Below, piece after piece: positions 8,820 through 18,681 of a DNA stretch of 64,000 bases. The notes under the pieces were generated by a model. That model saw nothing but the letters and a program-made list of their open reading frames with translations, had not been told where the DNA came from and did no database searches. The stretch comes from Comamonadaceae bacterium 2FH. Its GTDB lineage: Bacteria > Pseudomonadota > Gammaproteobacteria > Burkholderiales > Burkholderiaceae_C. Position 1 is the first letter of the stretch. Every line of letters begins with the position of its first letter. A program made the position numbers and the translations under genes. The DNA lies in the NCBI GenBank assembly GCA_005503335.1, contig SCMQ01000005.1, positions 62,001 through 126,000 of the forward strand, written 5' to 3'.

Positions 8820-8822
8820 GCC

Positions 8823-9083
8823 ATGTCCTTACTCTCCTTCCTGCTCGGCGAGAAGAAAAAGACCGCCAGCGTGGCCAAAGAGCGGTTGCAGATCATCCTG
8901 GCCCACGAGCGCAGCGGGCGCAACCCCGGCGAGCCGGACTACCTGCCGGCCCTGCAGCGCGACCTGATGGCCGTGATCTGCAAGTACATCAAGATCAACC
9001 AGCAGGACATCAAGGTCCACCTCGAGCGCCAGGACAACCTCGAGGTGCTCGAAGTCAAGATCGAGCTGCCGGACGCCAAGTGA
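8823..9083 (+). CDS. minE: cell division topological specificity factor MinE
   Basis: An 86-residue protein that stimulates the MinD ATPase and drives pole-to-pole oscillation. It starts with the membrane-binding [12 protein letters not shown], followed by the MinD-contact helix ([13 protein letters not shown]) and the dimerisation beta domain ([22 protein letters not shown]). It follows minD after three bases, so the two are co-translated. Confidence 0.97.
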   Translation: MSLLSFLLGEKKKTASVAKERLQIILAHERSGRNPGEPDYLPALQRDLMAVICKYIKINQQDIKVHLERQDNLEVLEVKIELPDAK

Positions 9084-9135
9084 TGCCGCCCAAGCCCGGG
9101 TAGGCGCAGGCAGGGCGCGGGGCTATCATGCCCCC

Positions 9136-10836
9136 ATGCTGATCGAGACCCTGGGCACGGCGCGCGATCTCAGACGCCTCAACGACATCGTTGGCGTACT
9201 GATACGGCACGGTTTCGGCGACACCGTGCGCCGTCTCAACCTGGCCGACCAGCTGGAGCGCGCCGGCCACGCGCTCAAGTGGGAGCATGTGGCCGACCTG
9301 GCCCGCATCGAGCCGCCGGCCCAGGTGCGCCTGGCGCTGGAGGAACTCGGCCCCGCCTTCGTCAAGCTCGGCCAGATCCTGGCCGGCCGCGCGGACCTGT
9401 TCGGCCCCGAATGGATTGCCGAGCTCGAGAAGCTGCACGCCCAGGTGCCGGCCGTGCCCTTCGAGGAACTGCGGCTGCAGCTGTGCGAGGACCTCGGCGG
9501 CGAACCCGAGGCCGTGTTCGCCCGCTTCGACACCGAGCCGGTGGCCGCGGCCTCGATCGCCCAGGTGCACCGGGCCCAGCTCAAGGACGGCACCGAGGTC
9601 GTGGTCAAGATCCGCCGGCCCGGCATACGCGAGGTGATCGAGGCCGACCTGCGCCTGCTGGCACGCCTGGCCGCCCTGGCCGAGGCCGAGATGCTGGCGC
9701 TCAAGCCCTACCGGCCGCGCCAGCTGGTGCGCGAGTTCTCGCGCTCGCTGCGGCGCGAGCTCGACCTCGCGGCCGAGTGCCGCCACGCCGAGCGCATAGG
9801 CGCCAACCTGGCCGCCATTCCCGAGATCGTGATCCCGCGCGTGCACTGGCAGCACACCCACGAGCGCATCAACGTGCAGGACCATGTGGGCGGCATTCCC
9901 GGCAACCAGCTCGACGCGCTCAGCCCCGAGGCCGGCTTCGACCGCGCCGAGCTCGCGCGGCGCGGTGCCCACGCCGTGCTCAAGATGATCGTCGAGGACG
10001 GCTTCTTCCACGCCGACCCGCATCCCGGCAACGTGTTCTACCTGCCGGGCAACCGCATCGCCTTCATCGACTTTGGCATGGTGGGGCGACTCTCGGTACG
10101 CAGGCGCGAGGAGCTGCTGCAGCTGCTGCTGGGCCTGGTCGAGCACGACCCCCAGGCCGTGGCCGACGTGCTGCTGGACTGGACCGGCGACGACCATGCC
10201 GTGAACCAGGCCCAGCTCGAGACCGAGATCGAGGCCTTCGTCGACCAGTACCACGGCGTGCCCCTGGCCCAGCTCAACCTGGGCCAGATGCTGGCCGACG
10301 TGACGGCCATCCTGCGCGAGCACCACCTGGCCCTGCCTTCCGACCTGGCCTTGCTGATCAAGGCCTTCATCACGCTAGAGGGCATGGGGCGCAACCTGGA
10401 CCCGGGTTTCCACATGGCCACCGAGGCCCTGCCGCTGCTCAAGCAGGTGATACGTGCGCGCTACCAGCCCAAGGCCCTGGCCCAGCGCACCTGGCAGACC
10501 CTGCGCCGCGCCATGGCCCTGGCCGAGCAGCTGCCGCACGATGTCTCGCGCCTGCTGCGCAGCGCGCGCCGTGGCCAGGTGCACGTCAACATCGAGCTCG
10601 CCCACCTGCGCCGCGTCGGCGACCAGATCGACCGCGCCGCCAGCCGCCTGGCCCTGGCCCTGGTGATCGCGGCTCTGATCATTGGCTCGTCCATCGTGAT
10701 GACCGTGCGCGCCGGCCCCACCTTGTTCGGCCTGCCGGCCTTCGGCTTCATGGGTTTCGGCGGCGCCGTGATCGGCGGCCTGTGGCTGGTGCGCGCGATC
10801 TGGCGCAGCAACCGGCACCGCGACGAGGACGACTGA
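9136..10836 (+). CDS. AarF/UbiB (ABC1) family protein kinase-like protein
   Basis: A 566-residue member of the atypical ABC1/UbiB kinase family. It shows the KxGQ motif (FVKLGQILAGR, near residue 78), the Ala-rich loop (VAAASIAQVHRA), the metal-binding IDFGMVGR, and two C-terminal membrane helices (about 505-525 and 535-560). UbiB-type proteins support ubiquinone synthesis or lipid movement; the ubiquinone role is known for some members only. It lies 52 bases after minE and may be read from the same transcript. Whether it is the housekeeping UbiB or a paralogue cannot be told here. Confidence 0.85.
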   Translation: MLIETLGTARDLRRLNDIVGVLIRHGFGDTVRRLNLADQLERAGHALKWEHVADLARIEPPAQVRLALEELGPAFVKLGQILAGRADLFGPEWIAELEKLHAQVPAVPFEELRLQLCEDLGGEPEAVFARFDTEPVAAASIAQVHRAQLKDGTEVVVKIRRPGIREVIEADLRLLARLAALAEAEMLALKPYRPRQLVREFSRSLRRELDLAAECRHAERIGANLAAIPEIVIPRVHWQHTHERINVQDHVGGIPGNQLDALSPEAGFDRAELARRGAHAVLKMIVEDGFFHADPHPGNVFYLPGNRIAFIDFGMVGRLSVRRREELLQLLLGLVEHDPQAVADVLLDWTGDDHAVNQAQLETEIEAFVDQYHGVPLAQLNLGQMLADVTAILREHHLALPSDLALLIKAFITLEGMGRNLDPGFHMATEALPLLKQVIRARYQPKALAQRTWQTLRRAMALAEQLPHDVSRLLRSARRGQVHVNIELAHLRRVGDQIDRAASRLALALVIAALIIGSSIVMTVRAGPTLFGLPAFGFMGFGGAVIGGLWLVRAIWRSNRHRDEDD

Positions 10837-10885
10837 AGGCCCGTCGGCCGGCGCGAGTTGTTTTCCTGTCTTCTTCTTATCTTCT

Positions 10886-11080
10886 AATTTTTAATAGTAG
10901 TAGTAGATAAGCCTGCGCCTCTTCTGTGGACAAGGCTCTTTTTTCCTTCCAGGACAAGGATTTGCAGAGGGTGGCTGGCTGTGGGCGGGTGCGCGCTCGC
11001 GCTGTCCTCGAAAACTGAACAAGTCGGCGCCGGGCCGCCGGCCTGTGGACAACTGCCCTGTTGTGCCGAAACCATCCACA
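10886..11080 (-). other. origin-like element 2, inverted relative to element 1
   Basis: Read on the minus strand, a DnaA box TTGTCCACA (10933-10925) is followed by GAAGAGGCGCAGGC and then TTATCTACTACTACTATTAA with further A/T to 10886. Box-to-trio spacing is the same 14 bases as in element 1, and the trio run differs at one base. Further DnaA-like boxes lie at 11044-11052 (minus, TTGTCCACA) and 11072-11080 (plus, CCATCCACA). The rest of the 10837-11459 gap holds nothing I can name; a 17-base imperfect palindrome sits at 11144-11160. Confidence 0.5.
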
Positions 11081-11459
11081 GGCTTGTCCCGCACCCGGGG
11101 TTGCCGCGCTGCCCGCAGGTCTTTTGCGATGCCGGCGACCCCCAATCGAGGAACGTGGTACATTCCTTGCTCGTCCTTGGCGACTGACTGCGTTCCGGCC
11201 TTCTGTGGTCTGCACGCATCCGCCCCCGGCAGAGGGGCACGCAGTCCGGCCCTGCATGGGCGTACCTGGCCACCCATCTCACGGCGTGGCGGTTTATTCT
11301 CCCTTCTGTTCACGACGCCGCTGCTGCGGTTCGTGCCCCGGCCCCTGCCTTCGTGGCGGCGGCCCAGGGTCTCCAGGCGGGCTTGAACGGCAGCAGGGCT
11401 GCCACGGTCCCGTATTCGGGCGTTGCCGGCCAGGGGCCGCGCGCCCTGGCATTTTCTTG

Positions 11460-11708
11460 ATGATTCATAACGACAAACGTTTTTCGCATTCCGCCATCAC
11501 CCTCGGCAAGTACCGCATTGCCGCGTGCCCTCGCGCGCTCGAGGGCGGCCGCTATGCCGCGCAGGTGTCCATCGCCAGCGGCCGCGGCAGCGCGTCCACC
11601 GACCGGGTGATGCGCTTCATCGACGATTTCCCCACCCACGAGGCGGCCGCAAGCTACGCCATCGAGCAGGGGCTGAACTGGGTGCGCGAGACCACGCGCG
11701 CGCATTGA
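11460..11708 (+). CDS. small conserved hypothetical protein
   Basis: An 82-residue soluble protein (begins MIHNDKRFSHSAI) with no signal peptide or membrane helix. The composition and the ending ASYAIEQGLNWVRE resemble short proteins common in Burkholderiales (DUF6566-like), in which a beta-rich part is followed by a helix; that likeness is from memory and uncertain. The frame is open upstream to 11061, but the extension looks random and the ATG at 11460 fits best, although no ribosome site is clear. It lies 30 bases before infA. Function unknown. Confidence 0.6.
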   Translation: MIHNDKRFSHSAITLGKYRIAACPRALEGGRYAAQVSIASGRGSASTDRVMRFIDDFPTHEAAASYAIEQGLNWVRETTRAH

Positions 11709-11738
11709 TTGATCTCATTACCAAGATAGGAACAGACC

Positions 11739-11993
11739 ATGGCCAAGGAAGACCTGATTGAGATGATGGGCGTCGTGAACGAGGTGCTGCCCGACACGCG
11801 CTTTCGTGTGACGCTGGAAAACGGTCACCAGCTGGTGGCCTATTCGGCGGGCAAGATGCGCAAGAACCACATCCGCATCCTGGCCGGCGACAAGGTCTCG
11901 CTGGAGCTGTCGCCCTACGACCTGAGCAAGGGCCGCATCAAGTTCCGCCACCTCGAGGGCCGCGGCCCCATGGCGCCGCGCCGCCCGCGCTGA
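11739..11993 (+). CDS. infA: translation initiation factor IF-1
   Basis: An 84-residue OB-fold protein that occupies the ribosomal A site during initiation. It contains [18 protein letters not shown], the core [21 protein letters not shown] and [20 protein letters not shown]. Compared with standard 72-residue IF-1 it has a C-terminal basic tail (GPMAPRRPR), typical of a second infA form found in betaproteobacteria. AGGAAC precedes the ATG. It stands apart from ribosomal-protein operons, which also suggests the extra copy. Confidence 0.93.
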   Translation: MAKEDLIEMMGVVNEVLPDTRFRVTLENGHQLVAYSAGKMRKNHIRILAGDKVSLELSPYDLSKGRIKFRHLEGRGPMAPRRPR

Positions 11994-12000
11994 AGGCAAG

Positions 12001-12033
12001 AAAAAAGCGCCCCCTGCGCTGAGCAAGGGGCGC
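12001..12033 (-). terminator. rho-independent terminator (minus strand)
   Basis: On the minus strand the stem GCGCCCC / GGGGCGC (12027-12033 with 12007-12013) is followed by a run of six T (12006-12001). It lies 24 bases after the stop of the Gly/Ala-rich gene. On the plus strand it may also end the infA transcript, though the T-run is poor there. Confidence 0.8.
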
Positions 12034-12057
12034 CCGGTTTCACCGTATTGCCGTGGC

Positions 12058-12522
12058 TTAGGGCGCGGCCTTCAGGTCGGCCTGGCCCTGGGCTTTGACG
12101 CCGGCATCGAGCTGCGTCGCGCCCTGCAGCTTTTCCTTGCCGCGCTGGGCCGCCTTGGCGCCCTTGCGTGCACCCTGGCGCGCGTCCTCGGCCACTGCCT
12201 TGCCGTCCGCCGAGACGGCGCCGCTCACATCGGCCCCTATGCCGGTCTGGCCGCTGGCCTTGGCGTCGGTCACGGCCGAGGTGGCCGTGGCGCCCTGGCT
12301 GTTGGTGCCAGACTGGGCCTGGTTCTGCTCCAGGGCGCGGGCCCGCACATCAGCGCCGGCACCCGCCTGGGCACCCACGCTCACGCCCGCAGCCCCCGCG
12401 TTCGCTCCCACACCAGCGCCCACCCCCACGCCGAGGCCGGCAGCCTGCGCCGACAGGCCCCAGGTCATGGCCGTGGTGATCAGCATCGCGGCGGGAATGG
12501 AACGCAGAGAGAACTTCGTCAT
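12058..12522 (-). CDS. exported Gly/Ala-rich low-complexity protein
   Basis: A 154-residue protein with a signal peptide (residues 1-28, ending SAQAAG). The mature part is low-complexity: a Gly/Val/Ala section (GLGVGVGAGVGANAGAAG), then a Gln/Asn/Thr/Ser section, then a Lys/Ala/Gln-rich section. No Cys is present. No known domain was recognised, and composition alone suggests a flexible periplasmic or surface protein. AAGGAG precedes the ATG at 12522 and a strong terminator follows, so it is a single-gene unit. Confidence 0.7.
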   Translation of the reverse strand: MTKFSLRSIPAAMLITTAMTWGLSAQAAGLGVGVGAGVGANAGAAGVSVGAQAGAGADVRARALEQNQAQSGTNSQGATATSAVTDAKASGQTGIGADVSGAVSADGKAVAEDARQGARKGAKAAQRGKEKLQGATQLDAGVKAQGQADLKAAP

Positions 12523-12610
12523 GTGTAGCTCCTTGGCTGTTGAACACGGCTTCAGTCTGCCCGGATTCGCTGTTACATGGACGTCGCGGATGTAGAGCTT
12601 GTAACCGGAT

Positions 12611-13708
<1,098 letters not shown>

Positions 13709-13754
13709 GCCGGGAATTATGGGCGCTGCCGCCTGCCGGAGCCCTGGTGCGGGC

Positions 13755-14363
13755 TCAGGCCATGGCGTAGCGCGCCATCAGCGCGTCCACCCCGGGGCGG
13801 GCGCAGCGCTGCAGCGCCATCAGCAGCGCATGGTCGGGCTGGTCCAGGCCCCAGCGCCGGCGCAGGTCCTGCAGGATGCGCCCCAGCAGCTCGGCCGCCA
13901 TCTCGGCGTCGGCCAGGGCGCGGTGCGCCTGGCCGGCGCGCGGCAGGCGGTGGTAGTCGACCAGCACGCCCAGCTTGTGGCTGGGCGCCTGCGGATAAAG
14001 GCGGCGCGACAGCAGCAGGGTGCAGGCAAAGGGATGGGCCGCGGCCAGATCCAGGCGCGCGAGCTCGGCCTGCCAGAAGCGACGGTCGAAGGCCGCGTTG
14101 TGCGCGACCAGCGGCGCAGCGCCGACGAAGCGGTGCGCCTCGGCCATGACCTGGTCGGCCGGCGGCGCGTCAGCCACCATGGCATTCGTGATGCCGGTCA
14201 GCTGGGTGATGAAGGCTGGGATGCGAACCCCGGCGTTCATCAGGCTCTGGAAGCGGTCCACCACGCGGCCGTTCTCCAGTTTCACGATGGCCACCTCGGT
14301 GGCGCGATCGCCCTGCTGCGGCGAGATGCCGGTGGTTTCGAAGTCGATGATGGCGAGGGTCAT
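13755..14363 (-). CDS. DnaQ-like 3'-5' exonuclease
   Basis: A 202-residue DEDDh-family exonuclease. The first Asp/Glu pair is in IDFETTG (residues 6-12), followed by LTGITNAMV, VAHNAAFDRRF and HRALADAEMAAELL, which give the remaining acidic residues and the catalytic His. Such proteins act as the epsilon proofreading subunit or as free exonucleases; without polymerase-subunit context the latter is more likely. ATG 14363 fits the fold; the longer open frame to 14510 gives a random-looking N-terminus. Confidence 0.85.
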   Translation of the reverse strand: MTLAIIDFETTGISPQQGDRATEVAIVKLENGRVVDRFQSLMNAGVRIPAFITQLTGITNAMVADAPPADQVMAEAHRFVGAAPLVAHNAAFDRRFWQAELARLDLAAAHPFACTLLLSRRLYPQAPSHKLGVLVDYHRLPRAGQAHRALADAEMAAELLGRILQDLRRRWGLDQPDHALLMALQRCARPGVDALMARYAMA

Positions 14364-14451
14364 GGTGGAGTCCTGGGCTCGCATGGTAACGGTATGGCGA
14401 CTCCTCACGGTGGCATGTGTGTATCGCCACGCCCCTGCGGGGCTCGCGATA

Positions 14452-15402
14452 TCAGCCTTTTTCCTTGTAGGTGCTGGTGGCGCGATGACCGACCTCGCGA
14501 AGCTGTTCAATCACGGTATTTGCTGCTGGCGAGGGTGTCCGTCTGGCATGGCGAACCAGGCCTACAGGCGGTACTTTCATGTCGAGCTTCACAGGTAAGA
14601 ACCGCAAGAGCCCTTGCTTCACGTCGCCGTGCAGCACTTCTATGGGTACGGGACAAATCATGTCCGTGCGCTGAAGCAGGGAGCGCATGACCAGAAACGA
14701 TGTGGTTTCCACAGGATGCGGTGGCATACCTTGGCCGGCCACTCGAAACATGTCCTCCAGTGCCGTTCGGGTATGGGTTCCCAGAGGTGGAAGTATCCAG
14801 GGCAGGCTTATCAGATCGCTCAGTTGAAGGCGCCGCTTGCCCGCCAAGGGATGATCGGCGCGCACACCCAGACGGAAGCTTGACTCATACAAGACTTCAG
14901 TCTGCAACTGGGCATCTTCTCCAGGCCAGAATCTGCCTACCAGCATGTCGAGGTGACCAGCTTTCAGTTGCTCTCTAAACACGCTGTCCGAGTTACCCTC
15001 GACGACTCGCACCGTGATGCGTGGGGCCTTGACTGTCAACTCATGCAACATCTCGGGTACGAGCATCGGGGTAGCCACCGGAAGGGCGCCGATGGTGACA
15101 TGACCGGCACCGCCCGAATGCCAGAGCCCTAGCTCCTCCTCGGCATCATTCAACTCGACGAGGATGGTGCGGGCCCGTTTGCACAAGAGTTCTCCCGTGT
15201 CCGTGAGCACGCTTCCGCCGCTGCCGCGACGGACCAGGATCTCGCCTACGGCTTGCTCCATTTGCCGCAGTGCCTTGGTTGCAGCCGGCTGGGTAATGTG
15301 AAGTGTTTCGGCTGCACCCAACAGTGAGCCGGTCTCGGCAATGCCCACCAGCAGCCTCAACTGGCTCAAGCGAATTCGGTGGTGAAGTGGCGTTCTGCTC
15401 AT
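14452..15402 (-). CDS. LysR-type transcriptional regulator
   Basis: A 316-residue regulator. The N-terminal winged helix (about residues 8-68) has SLLGAAETLHITQPAATKAL, and the substrate domain follows from about 95. It resembles regulators of aromatic or dicarboxylate metabolism (PcaQ/GbpR-like), but the ligand cannot be inferred. Base composition is less GC-rich than the genes before it, and it marks the start of the accessory region. It diverges from a truncated epimerase gene, so its original target may have been lost. Confidence 0.85.
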   Translation of the reverse strand: MSRTPLHHRIRLSQLRLLVGIAETGSLLGAAETLHITQPAATKALRQMEQAVGEILVRRGSGGSVLTDTGELLCKRARTILVELNDAEEELGLWHSGGAGHVTIGALPVATPMLVPEMLHELTVKAPRITVRVVEGNSDSVFREQLKAGHLDMLVGRFWPGEDAQLQTEVLYESSFRLGVRADHPLAGKRRLQLSDLISLPWILPPLGTHTRTALEDMFRVAGQGMPPHPVETTSFLVMRSLLQRTDMICPVPIEVLHGDVKQGLLRFLPVKLDMKVPPVGLVRHARRTPSPAANTVIEQLREVGHRATSTYKEKG

Positions 15403-15477
15403 GAGGCAATGCCAGGAAAGGCGGACTCAAATGTATCACCGTAGGTTATATGTTTCGGGTATTTTCCAGAGGGATCC

Positions 15478-16107
15478 GGCAAGCCCCTGCTGCATACCAG
15501 CGGATCGAGCGTCGTCGGCGACGACGCCCCCGGCAACTGCCTCTCGGACACGGTCTTCGACGAAGACACGCCCTTCGTGGTCGGGCTCGCCAAGCGGGCC
15601 CGACATGAGCTCAACGGCATGCTGCTGGGGGCTGCCGAACGCGGTGTGCGCAGCGTCGTCATCTGCCCCACATTGATCTATGGCGTGGGCAGAGGATTGA
15701 ACCCGCACAGCATTCAAATCCCCTTCCTGGTCGAGCAGGCGCGCACAAACGGTGTGGTGCGGGTGGTTGGCCATGGCCTGAACCGATGGTCCACGGTCCA
15801 CATCGACGACCTCACGAACTTGTATCTGCTCGCCCTGGAAAAGGCGCCGGCCGGCTCCTTCTATTTCGCCGAGAACGGCGAGGCCTCGTTCGCGGCGATC
15901 GGTGAGGCTATCGCCGCGCGCCTCGGGATGGGCTCTGTCGAGTCGGTCCCGGCGGATGAGGCAGCCAAGTCATGGGGCCCCGCCCGTGCCTACTACACCT
16001 ACGGAAGCAACAGCCGCGTCCGCGCAAGGCGAGCGCGGCGCGAGCTCGAATGGTCTCCTTGCCACGATTCCGCGTTGGCCTGGATCCGCAACGAGATGCC
16101 CCTTTGA
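15478..16107 (+). pseudogene. NAD-dependent epimerase/dehydratase, 5'-truncated
   Basis: About 209 open codons match the C-terminal two thirds of a short-chain epimerase-type protein. KPLLHTSGSSVVGDDA near the left end is the strand that normally follows the NAD-binding half, and RSVVICPTLIYGVG and the WSTVHIDDLTNLY segment follow. The GxxGxxG N-terminus and any start codon are missing: the frame simply opens at about 15450, 70 bases from the LysR start. The break is probably a deletion edge. The next gene follows 10 bases later. Confidence 0.7.
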
Positions 16108-16117
16108 GGACGAATTC

Positions 16118-16444
16118 ATGATCCTGGAACTTGCCGACATCCGCATCCACCCTGGCCGGCAGGCCGACTTTGAGGAGGCCGCGAAGCGCGGCCTCGATAC
16201 GGTCCTGTCGAAGGTCACGGGCTTCCGCAAGTACGAAGTGCGGCGCAGTATGGAATCGCCCGAGCGTTACATGCTTCTGCTCCACTGGGACACGCTCGAA
16301 GACCACACGGTGGGATTTCGGACCTCCCCTGCGTACGCGCAATGGCGCGCCATCGTGGGTCCGTACTTCTCGAAACCACCGTTCGTGGAGCACTTCGAGT
16401 TCGTAAGCGGATGGCCGGACCACCTTGAGGTGACGTGGTTGTGA
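16118..16444 (+). CDS. antibiotic biosynthesis monooxygenase (ABM) domain protein
   Basis: A 108-residue ferredoxin-like dimeric alpha-beta barrel protein. MILELADIRIHPGRQADFEEA and the later MLLLHWDTLEDHTVGFRTSP follow the ABM pattern. Family members are cofactor-free oxygenases acting on quinols or heme, or simple stress proteins; the substrate is unknown. GAGGACG lies before ATG 16118. It is 10 bases after the truncated epimerase, so its promoter may have been lost with that gene's 5' end. Confidence 0.75.
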   Translation: MILELADIRIHPGRQADFEEAAKRGLDTVLSKVTGFRKYEVRRSMESPERYMLLLHWDTLEDHTVGFRTSPAYAQWRAIVGPYFSKPPFVEHFEFVSGWPDHLEVTWL

Positions 16445-16470
16445 GGCGAGGATGGTGTCCACGAGAGGAT

Positions 16471-16632
16471 TCAAATGGACACTGAGGCGAAGAACACGAT
16501 CTGCCCATGCGGCGTGGCCTGGGCCGTCTCGTCCCAACGCACGTGCATGCGCCCGCCCATCGTGTCGGCCACCATCACTTCAGCGCTGGCCTGCGCTAGC
16601 GTGGTCTCCTTCGGTTCGTAGGCTTCACCCAT
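16471..16632 (-). mobile_element. N-terminal remnant of a DDE transposase
   Basis: About 53 codons from ATG 16632. The segment MGGRMHVRWDETAQATPHGQ, followed by IVFFA, resembles the start of a large group of DDE transposases (IS4-like superfamily). The frame stops at 16471 instead of running on for 400 residues. No terminal inverted repeats were found. It sits between the ABM gene and the PQQ-transport operon, which suggests an old insertion or recombination edge. The assignment rests on motif memory. Confidence 0.45.
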
Positions 16633-16723
16633 CGGGTGAGTCTGCCAAATCATCGCAAACCCGTACCAGTGCTGAATTCCTTGGGTTGCGCCTGGGGGCA
16701 ACTGCGGTTCTAGGTTGAGGGGT

Positions 16724-17554
16724 TCATGCCGTCTCTCCTTTGCGCGAGAGGGCGCCAAAGCCACGCTGGGGATCGTAGCACCAGGCGGCGAGCGCGAAGC
16801 ATACCCCCAAGGTGCACAGAACGACCCAGGGCGCAGCCCCGGCGTCCTTCCCGTACATCGCGAAACGCATCCACTCCACGGCGTGGGTGAAAGGGTTCAG
16901 CTGCGCGACGACGTAGATCCACTGGACACCGGACTCTTGCAGCTTCCACAGCGGGTACAACGCAGTAGAGATGAAATACATGGGAAAAATGACGAAGTTC
17001 ATCGTGCCCGCGAAGTTTTCGAGTTGCTTCACGTGCACGCTCAGCAACAGGCCCATCGCAGCGAGCATCAGCGCGGACATCGAGGCCGCGAGCAGAACGT
17101 GAGGCGTCTGCGCACCCCACAGCGGCAGCGGGGTGCCCAGCAAGGCGGCGATCCCAACGAACGCCACGGCCTGTAGCAGCGACAGCAACGCCGTCGCCAC
17201 CAGCTTGGCCGCAAGGATCCACCAGCGTGGCAACGGGGCGGTGAGGAGCAGGCGCATCAGGCCCATCTCGCGGTCATAGACCATGGCGAGGCTGCCCTGC
17301 ATGCCGTTGAAGAGCAGTACCATGGCGACCAGGCCCGGCGCGATGTAGAGATCGTAGGGCACGTAGGTTTCGTAAGGCTCGACGATCGCCACGCCGAAGA
17401 CGTTGCGAAAACCCGCAGCGAACACCGCGAGCCACAGCACGGGGCGCACCAGTGCTGCAATCCACCGACCGCGCTGGTGCGAGAATTTCAGCAGTTCGCG
17501 CAGCACGATCGCGCGCGCCGCCTGCAGCGCATGTTTCACAGGTTCGACTTGCAC
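16724..17554 (-). CDS. ABC transporter permease of the PQQ-alcohol-oxidation system
   Basis: A 276-residue ABC-2 type permease with six hydrophobic segments and the typical GSLAMVYDREMGLMRLLLTAPLP stretch between helices 2 and 3. It is the last gene of an operon with a binding protein, beta-propeller protein and ATPase, the set that accompanies PQQ-dependent alcohol oxidation in several proteobacteria (PedC-like permease). Its transported substrate is not known. The start overlaps the end of the binding-protein gene by 19 bases. Confidence 0.82.
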   Translation of the reverse strand: MQVEPVKHALQAARAIVLRELLKFSHQRGRWIAALVRPVLWLAVFAAGFRNVFGVAIVEPYETYVPYDLYIAPGLVAMVLLFNGMQGSLAMVYDREMGLMRLLLTAPLPRWWILAAKLVATALLSLLQAVAFVGIAALLGTPLPLWGAQTPHVLLAASMSALMLAAMGLLLSVHVKQLENFAGTMNFVIFPMYFISTALYPLWKLQESGVQWIYVVAQLNPFTHAVEWMRFAMYGKDAGAAPWVVLCTLGVCFALAAWCYDPQRGFGALSRKGETA

Positions 17555-18681
17555 AAGCGCTCCGGAGCGTCGGCACCTAGCGTGTCCAACGTGTTCTTCG
17601 CATGCAGCATGCCGTCGAGCGGCGCGCTGGCGATCACGCCCTGGCCGTCAGTCAGCAGCAGAGGCTGGCGCAACTGGCCATCCCACGAGCGCAAGCTCAG
17701 CGATACGCCCTTTCCACCGTCCACCTCGGCGCTCGCCAGCATCTTGGCCAATACGGCAGGCGTGCCCTTGGGGGTCGCGATCGCCGCGGCGACGAGCAGT
17801 TTGCCGGCTACCCATGCGGACCAGTCACGGTCGGTCATCGGCCGGCCGGCGCGCCGAACGAAGCGACGCGCGAGCTGCGGCGCGCCAAAGCGCTCGAAGC
17901 CCGGCGCCCAGGCGAGCGCCACCATCCCCGCGTCGCCGACCACCGGCCGCGGCAGCACGCTGCGGTAGGGCAGCGTGCGTGCGAACTCGCCGTCGCTGTC
18001 CACGACCCAGATCGCGTCGTAGGTGACACCGCTGGTGAGCAAGCGCAGGTTGGCCTTGTCGCGCTCGCGCGGATCGGCCGAGAGCTTGAAACTGCGCTCG
18101 GCGACGAGCCTGAGTCCATACCTCGTGATTGCCTTGCGCACAGCGGCGGCGCGGAGCGCATCGTCGGCAGCCGGCCCGGTGAGCAGCAGAACCTGTGTCC
18201 AGCGCTGCCCGGCAAGCCACTGCGCGAGTGCATCGACGCGCATGCGCTCGCTGGGCAGAAGGTGCTTCAGCTGCGGCCGACAGTCTTGCTCGCGCAGGCG
18301 ATCGGCCGCGTCACCTACGTTGAGCAGTGGCAGCTTCGCCGCATCCGCTGCGGCGAGCAGCCACTCGGCTGGAAGATCGGCGACGAGTGCCGCACGGCCA
18401 ACGGTCTGTGCCTTGATGGCTGCGTCGCGAGCAGCGGCCGGCGAAGCGACATGCACCACCTCCAGATCGAGCTTCGCCCTGGCCGCCTCGAGCTCGATGC
18501 GGGCGTCGGCAAGCGCCAGCTCCAGCCCATCGCTTGCCGGCCCGCCGGGATGGCCGAGGTAGGCGCGCTCGACACGGCTACGCTCCAGCCGCGCGTCGTC
18601 GGCGCGCAGCAGCAGCGTCACACCGTGTGCCGCGGCGATCTGCGTGCAGGCGCACAGGACGATACCGAACAGCCGCTTCAT
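17536..18681 (-). CDS. ABC transporter substrate-binding protein, PQQ-alcohol-oxidation associated
   Basis: A 381-residue periplasmic protein of the branched-chain-type binding fold, with a signal peptide at residues 1-18 (ending AAAHG). It contains two alpha/beta lobes (for example QVLLLTGPAADDALRAAAVR at the hinge). Its family occurs with PQQ alcohol dehydrogenase clusters. It pairs unusually with an ABC-2 permease rather than LivHM-type permeases. The start overlaps the propeller gene's stop by 4 bases. Confidence 0.8.
   Translation of the reverse strand: MKRLFGIVLCACTQIAAAHGVTLLLRADDARLERSRVERAYLGHPGGPASDGLELALADARIELEAARAKLDLEVVHVASPAAARDAAIKAQTVGRAALVADLPAEWLLAAADAAKLPLLNVGDAADRLREQDCRPQLKHLLPSERMRVDALAQWLAGQRWTQVLLLTGPAADDALRAAAVRKAITRYGLRLVAERSFKLSADPRERDKANLRLLTSGVTYDAIWVVDSDGEFARTLPYRSVLPRPVVGDAGMVALAWAPGFERFGAPQLARRFVRRAGRPMTDRDWSAWVAGKLLVAAAIATPKGTPAVLAKMLASAEVDGGKGVSLSLRSWDGQLRQPLLLTDGQGVIASAPLDGMLHAKNTLDTLGADAPERLCKSNL

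Noticed and set aside
11144-11160. 17-base imperfect palindrome GGAACGTGGTACATTCC
   Set aside because: It occurs once, is not next to a clear promoter, and resembles no operator I know well enough to name.
11061-11459. Upstream extension of the small gene at 11460
   Set aside because: In-frame but random-looking, overlaps DnaA-like boxes, and lacks a ribosome site.
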